Below, piece by piece: positions 39,601-51,600 of a DNA stretch of 64,000 nucleotides. Location: assembly GCA_964034945.1 (NCBI GenBank), contig OZ035962.1:27215530-27279529 (forward strand), read 5' to 3'. The stretch's first letter is position 1, and each line of letters opens with the position of its first letter. The notes beneath the pieces are model-generated. The model saw only the letters and a program-made list of their open reading frames with translations. It did not search any database and was not told the origin of the DNA. A program made the translations under genes and the position numbers. The DNA is from Chrysopilus asiliformis (Eukaryota; Arthropoda; Insecta; Diptera; Rhagionidae).

Positions 39601-42600
39601 CTCTCAGTGTGATTTTCGATATGGCCCAAATTTAAATTCGGGTTAATTCATAGCCATAGGCGTAACCGAAAGTTGTGTGATAGATTGATGAGCTCGTGAG
39701 ATTTTCAAATTGGAATCGCATGCAAAGGTATCGTAATTATTTGAAGATTTTTCTAGGGCAGATTTTTAGCATTTAAGAACGATACCATCAAATTGTAATT
39801 TGGAACACCGCCCTAGAAGTTATGATCTTCACTTAACAACTTCCAAATTTGTAAAATGGCTACCAGCAAGATGGAAAAAACGATTTTTCGTGTGTGTTTT
39901 TATCTTTTAATGCGGGTTTCAATCGTTTTCAATGTTTTTGCGCACATTTGATAATTTTAATGTTTTTGTGCGTTTCTCGATGAGTATTAACTAACGTTTT
40001 TAGTTGATAGCAAGATAAGAAAATTTAATAAGATGATTTTGCGAAACTTAGAGAAATTACCACAATATCCTTTTAAAAAATTTAATTTCACTGAACACGA
40101 AGCTGAAATATCGCAACCGCATAGATATGTGAATAACATTTTCAAGGTAAGTTTTTCTTTTCGAGAAACCGACGTCCTTCGATTTAAGACTATTTTAAAA
40201 ACTAAGGCTCGGGATTTAACGTGGGAGCCCATGGAATAAAATTGCATTGTTTCTTTTAAAAAACGTATTTGGAACGTTTATAAGTGTTTCAAAATTTGTG
40301 TATAAATTTTCGGAAAATTTGCCAGGCCAGACAAAACTTTACTTTAAGAAAAGGAAGTTTTTATCTTCTAATAAATTATTTTGAGAAAACCCAGGACCTA
40401 AATGTGGTTTATGTCAGGGCCTAAATGTGGATGTAAATGATCAAAATTTTATTCCGTGATTTGATAAATTTACTTTAGCTAATCGGCTAATTTGAGCCGG
40501 ATAAATGGGACAAAATGTAGATAATTGAAATTACAAAAAAGCATCCAACCTGGTGATCGGTACGCATTCTGAGAGAGGTTTAAAACGAAATCGGGCTAAA
40601 TTTATCCAAAATAGAAATTCAAATCGAAGGGGTTAAAAAACTTTGAATCAAAGAGACAGGAACTCTATTAGAGATTGAAAAAATAGTGTTCAAAGAAATT
40701 ACATAACTTGTTTTTCAGCAAATTTACTGAATTTCATGTTGATTTTTCAATTCGGCAATTTATAAAATAAACACCACAGCGTGAATTTAGTAGAAATTTC
40801 TAGGTAATTTCTGTTTTGTTGATATAAGAAAATCCTTTGTCAAAAAACTCAAAAATCGAAAAAGAAGTCTATCAAAAGAGCATTCAAGTTGCTTAAAATT
40901 TATAAAAACTACAATTCTTTGATGGTTAAATTGGCGAAAAGAAGATGATCATTGATCGAGTTGAAAAGCTTTAAACCTCTTAAATTTCTCATTTCCCGAG
41001 ATCTTGTAAAGAATTGAAGAATCTAAAAGAAAGCACAATAGCGAAAGAAAGAAATAAATACAGAAAGATTGATAGAAAGAAAGAAAGAAAGTACAATAAT
41101 GGCACCAACGAAATAAACATAGAAAATGATGATCGAATCAATTTGTATGGTTTTTGATTATAGCTTGGCGAAAATTCGTCTTGCACTGTACTTGAAATTT
41201 ATTTTGAAAGAAAACGTGAACTAATAAAGGCGAGCAACAGCTTGAAAATTTTAAAAAATTACCCCATTGTTCACAGTAAAATTAATTTGGTTAAAGAGTA
41301 AAATTTCAAACTAACCAACCAACAAGCAAACGAAAAAAATAAAACATTCTTCGACTGTTTGGTGAGAAATTGAACGTTAATTAAGTGAAATGCTATTGAA
41401 ATTGTGTTAGCAAACAATCTACAACTTATATGAATAATAAGGTAGACTCATCAATTAATCCATTGTGTATATACAAGCATTCGCCAAATAATTGCAAATT
41501 AGTTGTCTGAATTACTAGCGGACTGTATAATTTAGTTGGAAAATGAAAACCCTTTTTTTAAATTCTAGTTGACTTAAGAGTTTTCACTTTTCACCAGATA
41601 AATTATGCCGGAACTTTGAACGAATTACTTTAATTGTGATGTACAATAGTGAAATCAATGAAAATTAGTTCGAAAAAATATATTTTAAAAAGTCTTACAG
41701 AGATTTCTTGAATTCTGTGGTGATGTCAGAATAATAAAATTGTTCATAATTAACACCTGACATTTCAAAAATAAACTTGAGTCATTTCAATTGGGAAATC
41801 TGTGAAAAAATTGAAATATGTCTAAACGACCTGCGACGACAAATTTTTATGATCCTGAAAATATCCCTTATTGGTAAGAAATTACCTCAAGGTTATGTTT
41901 TTCTCAACTTTCGGCTCATTACTAATTCATATCACGCAAAAATATTTAAAAAATCATCAGAACATTTGATATGACATCAGACTTTGAGATGATTCAATTT
42001 GTGAATATTCTTAGAAGATTAAAACCAGTTTCAACAGTACTGAGGCGTAAAGATTTTCTTTTGCAGGAATATTTTTTAATACGATCAGTAATTTTTAAGA
42101 GTTTTCAGCTGGCCAAATTGAACGTTCATCACTTTTTACCAAATCATTGTAATAAATTGGAATTTTTGTTATGAACAAAAGGGAAATGTTTGTAGTTTAT
42201 ATATCGAAGTTTAGATAAATTGGACGTTTTTCTTCTAAAACAGTGAAAGATGGTAGGAAACTATTTAATCTAAATTGTTGGTAGGGGTAAAACCTATCAA
42301 TAACTAATTTGAAAATCAATAAAAACACCAGAAAACCTACAATTTCCAGAGACCAATCGTCAAATATTCTATATGAAGACCGACAAAAATTTTATTTAAA
42401 AAAATCTATTTGTTGGGACGAGGGAAGGGGGGGTTAGAGGAATGGTTCAATTGGATTTTGGTGTATGGAACAGTTATGTAAAATCATATTTTTAACACAT
42501 TTTATCTCTATAAATTTTTCAATATGACTCACCAAAAACTGTTTTGTTTTTATGGGGGAGGGGGAAAGGATGGTCCAATTTTGCCCGTGCATTTAGGAGA

Positions 42601-45600
42601 AATTCAACTGTAAAAAATTTCAAATCTCCAGCTCAATCCTTTCGAAAATTATAGTGTTCACGGACAGACAGACAGACGGATCACAGACGGATTGTCCACA
42701 GGATTTTGTCTTAGAACATCACGCGAACACAGCTCAACCGATTTCGATGAAACTCTACACATAAAATGGTGACATTTGAGTTTGTTCGGTATTTCTAAAA
42801 CTTATAATACAAAAAACTTTGACCCAGTAAAAACAGGCCCAAGAGTTAATTAAAATATATAATTTTAACTTGAATTCGATGACATTGAAATGCACTCGAT
42901 TTTTATATTACATCTCAATATAAATGGACAACAGTCACGCACTGAATAAACAGAATAAATTTTGAACTTCTTTATTGTTCAACAGTCTAGAAGGTTTCCT
43001 CGATTAATGTGAGAACATTTCAAATTCTTCCACTTTCTGCCTCCTTAATTCATAATTTCAAAAGGTTCATAACCCCGTAAGTATATAACACCATAGACAA
43101 TGAATTTCATAATTCAAACTAAACATGAATCGAGAAATAAAAACACCGTCTTGGCAATTGTTTTGTGTTTAGCCAAAAGCCTTGTTTCATTATAATTAAA
43201 TAATAATAATAATAATGATAAAATAATAAATGTAATAAAAATGGCATATGTCGGATTCGTGGATATGGGAATGAGAATTTAATACATCCATTCATATATG
43301 TATGGATTTTTATATGGTGAATAAAAGAATGAGCATAGTTCAAGTCTAGAATGTTTGCGGCTCATGAGATTCAGAAAACGATACTTCATGGACCTTAATC
43401 CATTGTTACTCCAAGGTGCATGAACCAAGTGCAACTCCCCACCATTTAGATGTCTTAATGTTGCGGTTTTTTTCTTCTTCTGTCTAATCACAGACTTAAG
43501 AATGAGATGTTCTTAAGACATGACAACTTTTATTACACATTACCTCTATTCTTTACATCAAAGTAATTAATTTGCTTTATTATAGTATCTTTCTATATAT
43601 ATATATATATGAGTACAAGTTCTTGAAACATATGTTTATAAAAAATGTCTAACATGATATAACATTATGCAATGTTAGGCAGTTATCGAGTAATACTTTC
43701 TCAAAAAAATACAAAATGAAAAACACCAAAGAATGGAGGAAAAAACCTTAAAAGACAATAGGTTTAATGTTACGTCGTATAATAATGATCAAAAACAAAA
43801 ACTCAGAAAACCCGCATTCGCGGTGAAATGAGTAACGAATACATTAAAATGGGTAGTACTTAAAATACGTGCAGCGTATAAAAAAAAAAACGGCAATCAC
43901 TCAATGGAGTATTATGACGAATTATGTATAGTCCCGGTACATGACATGGTTTTTGCTAATCCTAAGGTTCAGGTCAAAAAAGAATAAAAAATCGCCACTG
44001 GTTGAAAACTTGCCACTTGGGATAATTTTTTTCAATTATAGCTAAAGCGGAACATCTGAGCCTGAATACCTAAACCTAGAAAAAATTACGTTGTTTGTAA
44101 TCATTTTGGCAAGAATAACAGGTAGGTTTCCTAAGGAGCCAAATAACCTCTGCCCATATTAATCTCTGAAAGCGGAAGTTCCATTCAAACTGAAAAAAAA
44201 TGCCCGTGGGAGCGAACAAAAGCCACAGCAATTGTCGAAATGGGAACTGGAATTTGCAGCCCTGTCGAATTTGTTAAATGGTATATGAAAACAACACTGT
44301 TGGGAAGCTATTCGACCCAAATGGGTTAAATAGAAACATTTCGCAGAGAAATTAAGGTTCACACCTCAAAGTTCCCCAAACAAGACTCCATCAACTTCGT
44401 CTTCAATTAAATTCTAAAACTCTTTCAGATTCATTGCTCTTATTGTTAAAGTTGTTAACCTGTTTCGTTTCAAGCTGATGATGATTATGATGATGGTACC
44501 TGTATTTATTAATAAAGCACTACCGTTGAAACCTTTTTTGTGTGTGGAATCAATTTATATACATGGGGGAAAAGTTTTTAGATATCAAAACATCAGATTT
44601 TGCTTCAAATAAACAAATTTTAATTGGGGCACAAGAAATTTGAACTGTTAGGAGGAATAATAAAAAAATGCGATTGAAAAACCTTGATCAAGTTTTATAA
44701 ATATAGAAAAGGTTTGGAAAAACGATTTATAGAAGTTAAAATCCACAAATTGTTTCCAAAGCTGAAATTATGCAATATAGAGTGAAAAGTCTTATGCCAA
44801 ATCCACACAACAAACTAAAGGCATTGACTGTCAACCACGGGTCCGAATATATACAACGGCACTAATTACCTAAAATAAAATAAAAATAAAAAAATATATT
44901 TAAACGTTGGCCGGCAACACCCCGCCCCTTCTCCTCTTTCCTCTTCGCTGCCACACCACCGCAGACCCCATCGTCTCCCTTTAAAAGTGTGACGAATTTT
45001 ATGAACAGCCCTTAAAAGAGGGTTCCTTGCCCCAAAAAAAAATTATTAGCGAAAATTTCAGTTCAGTCGGACATCAAAATTGGGTTTCTCGTAAAGAGAA
45101 AGGCTAAGTTTTTAACAGGCCAAATCGGACAATCCCCCACCCTTCCCCCCTCCCAATACAAACGAAACAGTTTTTTGCAATTTTCAAAAACGGTATGTGG
45201 TATTGAAAAATTTGGCAAAGGATTTTTACAATATGATTTTACATAACTCTTCCATACATAAAAAATTCAATCAATAAAATTTGATCTGTCCTCATATAAA
45301 ATATTTGACGATTGGTCCCTGGTTATTGTTACTTTTCTTAAAATAAAAGTATTGTTTTGGGCGTCTAAAAAAATCCATCAGACAATAAAATGTTTTCATG
45401 ACTTTTTCCATCATTATTGCAACATAAAATAATTAAGGGCTTTTGCATTATTTCTTTTCAGCAGATCTCAAAAGTATTTGCTGTGACAAAAAAAAATTGA
45501 AGGCTGTTTTTCTGTGAATACAATTAAAGCAATGTCACAAAACCTTGATTTAGGTTATTAAATATATTATAAGTGTGATTGCGCCCTCATTTTATGTAAA

Positions 45601-48600
45601 TTTATTCTTTAAATTTTAATATAACAAAATTTTGTTCCCTCATTTGAAATGTGGTTAAAAACATTTTTGCGGTTTGAAATTAATATGCTGTAAGTAAAAC
45701 AGTGAAGCAATGATCACAACACACGCTATAGTTTACCGAAGTGATTTTTCTACCTGAGACTACTTTTCATACATCGGACATAATAAGTGCGAAGACAGGT
45801 ACCATGTTGTAAACCATAGCGTGTATGGCCGACTTAAGAAAATATACTCAGGTATAGTTCATTAGATCTTTGTATCTCAAAAAAAATTTCAATATCTTCT
45901 TCTACATGAGGTATGTGTTAAAATCTTCAAACTGAAGTCTTAAAAAAACGTGTGTAAGATGTAATAATAAGTAAAAATCCCGCTGCCTCCTTGCAGATAT
46001 TGTCATGCAGGATGTCAAAAGTTATTATTTAACAAAATAATTTTGGGTTAAACTGGAAGTTGTTAGACTTTTTAAAAATCTTTCAGAAATTATATGCGAA
46101 ATCGACAGACATCAGTTATTGCAAAAAGGATAATATTGTGTTATATCAGAACCTATTTCTTACGTTATCTCGACAGCAAAAAAAAAACTATGAAATATTC
46201 TATTAGCATTCATATTTCAAAGCATTTTCAATGCTGTCTATCAAATGACGATTTATTCCAATTTTGCATTCTACGTTGTTATAAAATGATGGTATAAAAA
46301 AAGACCATATGTTAAATTCAAACGACATTAGATAGTTTTTATAATTTTATTTTGTGTTTTATCTCATGTGCAAAATTATACACATGTTAATTAACGTAAA
46401 ATGCTTTCAGCTAAATAAATAAAAGTGTTTTGTATTTATCACATATCTTTATATAGGGGCAAACGCTACACAAGAAGTGAATGTGAACGAATATTTCCAT
46501 TGAGATACATTTTAAATGTATATCTATGTGCCAATCGATAAACAGGCACAGGTAAATGATAATAAACCACTACTATTACGTAACGTTTTAATTACTTTAC
46601 AATTAATTCGCTCATGGTGACGTAGCGATGAACATTTATGAGCTTCAAGGTGTTTTTAATTCGCATGTTTTGAAAACATTGCCAAAAGAATGGTCAATTC
46701 CACAGTGTGTTTGTTTTCCGGGAAATATAAATTTTAAATTATACACAAATTGTGGTCGTATTTTTAATTAAATTAAATTAATTGTTTTAAGAGTGAACTT
46801 TAAAAAAAAATAATCTTTCTGGTTCGAAAATTTCAATTAATTTTATTATTACTAAAATTAGAAAAATTCGCGCTTTCAAGTTCTGTTTAAATACTTTTAG
46901 TTTTTAGAAAAAGTCTTCGTCGTAACATCGTTATATTAAGATAAAAACCCATAAATAGGGCGATTCCTATAAAAATGGGAATTGTTTTTACCAAAATTTA
47001 GGGAAAGCGTCCTATATTTTGGTCCTTACTATCAAATTTCACACCCCCAAATTTTTCCAGTTTTACAGGAATTCTATTTTATAGTAATACTAATCACATT
47101 TCCTAAAAATCAAAAAATTTCTTAGGGTATTTTCACAAAAGTGAAAGAATCACGCAAAAATAATCCATTTACAAAAAAAACTCCAAGCGCAACCAAGGTT
47201 TTAAAAACAATAAAAATTTATTGGAAATTTAGCTTTTAGGAAAACTGTGCCGTTTTCCATATTAACACCACGAATGATGCAATATGCAGGTATTTTAAAT
47301 TTCTTACAAACGGTTAAACTCTAACCTATAAGAATTGTAGCGTTGCTGTTATTTAAATTTTCACATGCATTTATGTTTCTATTTTCAATAACGAAAATCT
47401 AAAAAATGCAAATTGGATTTTGCACTGAAGCATTTCTACCAAATCCAATCGATATTCTTTCTCTATTATGTCACACCTGAGACATTTCTACTAATTGTAA
47501 GTTTTATTTTCAACCAAATTACTGATTCCCACCCCTAAACAAAGCGTAATTCCTCATTGAAAAACGAAAAACGATTTTCCCATAAAAGAAATAGCCGTAA
47601 ATAACTTCGTTTTCTTTAACCACTTATGATTCATAGTGAAGCCAAACGATTAGGAAACAAATTTCAATTCTTATATAATCTGAAATCTATGAAATTTTGC
47701 AAATATCGAATGGAAAAAATGCTATTTTTTTCAATCGAGCCCGTGGTCAAATGTAATCAAGAAATTGCTTTACGTTAAATCGAATTACCTCGAGATAAAT
47801 TAAATTATTTTGATTTTCCCATAAATTCCCAATAACATAAAATTAATAATAATAAAATTAATACAGCATATCTAATCATATACGCTTTTATCACTTTTCC
47901 TCGCCCAATACTTGAGTATGTCCATTAAAAATGATTTTTTTGTGAACTTTAAATCGTAATAATTGACCGTGAAAATGGATTTAATTGAAACTTTCATTAC
48001 TTTTATTGCAGACACTAGAGAAGAAAAATGATAAAATTATTTGTAGCTATACTACAAGTAGAAAGGAGTATGAAATAAAAAAAAATCTTAAAAAAATTAA
48101 ATCGACCACTAATTAAGAGGAGATACCGGTGCAACTGACGTCTATTAAACGAATCCAACTGAATAAAAATTGTAACATCAGACCATTAAACATCTTTCTT
48201 TTATGGGTTTCTTTCAAGTTGTATCGTTTGCAGTTTTTAGCCATCGGTTTCAAACATTTTGTAATCTTGCAAATCTTTTTAAGTGCCATTTCAGGTGAGA
48301 TATTTCCCAGTTTCATTGTTTCACTGCGGTTGAAAAAGTGCAATTTGAATCTACTTGGCAAACGCATTGGGAGTTTTGTGTAAAATTGAGTAACTCATCC
48401 TCATTTGAGTTTCCGTGCCTTTCTTTCTAATCGCTATAGGAACTAATATTGATGGCTCACTAGAGAGTTTTGCATAAAAAAAAACATTTTAACCCAAAAT
48501 CCATTTTGATGTCCGTTTTTACAAAAGAGTATAATAAAATCGCTCTTGCTAAATCTTTCGTAGTTTCACCCGAGCAGCATTTATGTCAACTGCCAACGCC

Positions 48601-51600
48601 ACGGTCGACATAATTGCTGCTTGAAAAAGCTCAAAATACATGAAACTTAGATATTTCTAGTCAACTTGCTTGCATGGAGAAAACCCCTCAAGACAGACGC
48701 TGGAGTCACAGTAATAATTGAAGCAACTAGTAGGGTGTCCATTCGTCCCGGATTAACCGGGATAGTTCTGAATTTAGAGGCGTTATCTTATTAAATACTG
48801 ACAAAACACTACTAAAATGTAAAGTATACTCAAATTCGGGTGCAGGATGATATAAAATATATTCTTTTCGCCTGCGACGCAATTTTTGTTATCTATATCC
48901 TCACGATTTCAATTGAATTTGCTGATGAAGCGTGAAAAAGTATAAGAAATGGAGTTATTTTTCCTTTGGGTCCATGGAATTTTTGATTTAAATAATTGTG
49001 TCGCGTTCTTTTTGAAAAATCTCGCCTGTGGCGCATTTTTATAAATTGTTTTTCGCTTGATTTGATTTCATATTTTTCGTATTGTATTTAAAATTCGTAG
49101 TTCTATTTCACTCAACCTCCCTTAGCCCCTCCGCCACCTCGTTTCCATGGCTCTTCTTGTCTTGGATTGACACAAAATATCAATAAAAAAAATTTTGGAA
49201 ATTTTTAAATTCCGCCATTTTCTAGTTTGAAAGTTAACGACCTTCTTCAGGCGCAGCTTAAATCAAGAGACTTCAATGCCTGAGGTTCGAACGAATAAAC
49301 CGAAGCTTCTGAATTTCACCTAAAAATTTCAGTAACAATAAATTTTGAAAGTTTTAATGGCATTTTCTAAAAATATTTTATAATATTAGATGTAGCGAAT
49401 TAAATACACAAATCTAATTAACCAAAACAATAAAACAAAATTCTCTTTTTTGTTTATATGTATAAAACAGTGATACTATTTATTGTACCGATTGAATTAA
49501 TTGTTTGTCTTAAGACTTATCAAAAGCCAATCCAACATTAGCTCAATGTTCACTTTATCAAGATTTACTAACCAGAATTAATCAATAAATTGATCAGTTT
49601 CTGTGGGGAATAAAACAAATTAATCTTCTTTAGTGAACTTTCCTTGGACAAACATCTCAAAATGTCTAGTAAGAAAACTAGGCAAAACAATAAAAACCAA
49701 ATGAATATGGTTATTGTTACAATTTTCAACCAATATTCGGGGAAAAATAAAGGAAAATACAACAGTAGATATGAATATACTCTCTTGTAACATTTTTGTA
49801 CGCTTCAGTGACCTTTTGCGAGAGTTCAAAAGTAGAGGTTTTTTGTGGTTATGACATTATAGGTCTACTTATATATTTTTCATTCATTGAACCAGGTGTT
49901 AAATTGGCCGAATATAAGCATATTGTACCCTCATATTCCCCATATACAGCGACAGCGTCTCTCCACGTCTCTCCTATTTGAGTGCATTGTACTATTTTCA
50001 ACTTCATGGTATGTATTCACGTTTATAATATCTTCTGATAGCTACTGAATTTTTCGGGAATTTTTTCGGTGAATTCATTTTCGATTTCATTTAGTTTTTC
50101 TAGAGTTAATAAAATCTGTTTCTGGCGTAACTGGAATATTGAGAAATTTCTAGGCCGGGCTGCAATTATTTTGTACCAACACCGAAACAAACCAAATTTA
50201 TATCTTTATGATAGTAATAAAAACTTGAAAAGATATTTTTTTTTCTTTTTTTTTAATGGCCTTAAGATTATTTTATTGAAATGAAATTAAAGGTGTTCTA
50301 TTACTCATGTCAAAAGTTGAACTTAAAACAAAAAATAGAAAATATTACAAGTGCGCTACGTTGATGATTGCCCCATAGTAATTATTAATTAGTCACACAA
50401 TTACAATTTACGTAGCAAATCGATAATCGATTTTCAATAAAATTGGTGTGGTAAGCGGAATAACAAAAATACAGGTTTGAATCTCATATACTAAAGTCAT
50501 ATAAAAAATACATATCTGTTGTGATCAACACAATACTTTGTTCTGCAATATTTAGTTTCGGAAAAATATGTAAAAATTAATATTTGTTCAAATATCTCGA
50601 GAACCGTTAAAGATACGTAAAAACCGTTAAAGGAAAAAATTCAGGAAATTTTATTTCCTTTGGATATATGCATTTCTTCTCAAAAGCGCACAAGTTTCGA
50701 GAAATACTTAATCAAAAAAAAAACTTAATTTTTTCCAAATGTTGAGAACTGTAAGAGATACGTAAAAACCGTTCAAACAAAAAATGTAGAAAATTTTATA
50801 TCCTTTAAATTTTGTTATATTCATTTTTCCCAAAAGCGTATAAGTCTCGAGAAATTTTCGAAAAACTATATTTAAAAAAATGTTACCTTCAAAATGTTAC
50901 CAAAAAGTTGACAGAAAGCTACGGTTTTCGTAAAACTCATTCACAAAAAATTTCAAGTCGCTAACTCATCGTGTTCTCGGGTTATTTGAGATACCTAAAA
51001 CCCTAAAACCGACATATCGACCGACAGATGCACGGACTTGCCCTTAACTTCTCCTGAAACGGATTTCGCACTGATAAGTTTCTATCTGCCCCGTTCTCGA
51101 GGCGGTGTACATAATGAATACAATACTTTCTCTCTATAGCAGAAGAAAGTAAAAATCTTTTTTTTTTAGTTACGATGTGTTAACTACTGATATGAGTAAT
51201 AGCTGAAAAATCATTTCATATGTAAAAAAGTTGACTATAAATTTTTACGAAAAAATTAAGACAAATCTATGCCTATAGTTCAATTTAAGTTCTTGATAAA
51301 GGAATGACAAAAATCTGTATCTTATAAAATGCTTTTCTGTCGGCTTGTAATCGTTGCAGCTTTAAGTTGTGAATAATTTAGGAAGTTTTAGCTATAGAGA
51401 AATATCTAAAACCACCTACCTCATTGTCTCCTCTTCAGCTATATTTTATGAATCATTGAATCAATTTTTATCTGATAGGTACTATATGTTGTCGGGTTAA
51501 CGAGCTTTTCATAAGTTTTTTTTTTGTACCCAAAAACCGAGAAAACCCTAAAAACGTCTTTTATGCCTTCAGGATTTTCTGATATTGAAATTTTGACTAA

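Noticed and set aside
43593..43610. (TA)n tract
   Set aside because: Plain microsatellite, as are (GAAA)n at 41,043-41,091, (TAA)n at 43,200-43,215 and CAR repeats at 53,704-53,727.
48113..48383. 84-codon frames on both strands
   Set aside because: Overlapping and mutually exclusive; no conserved motif.
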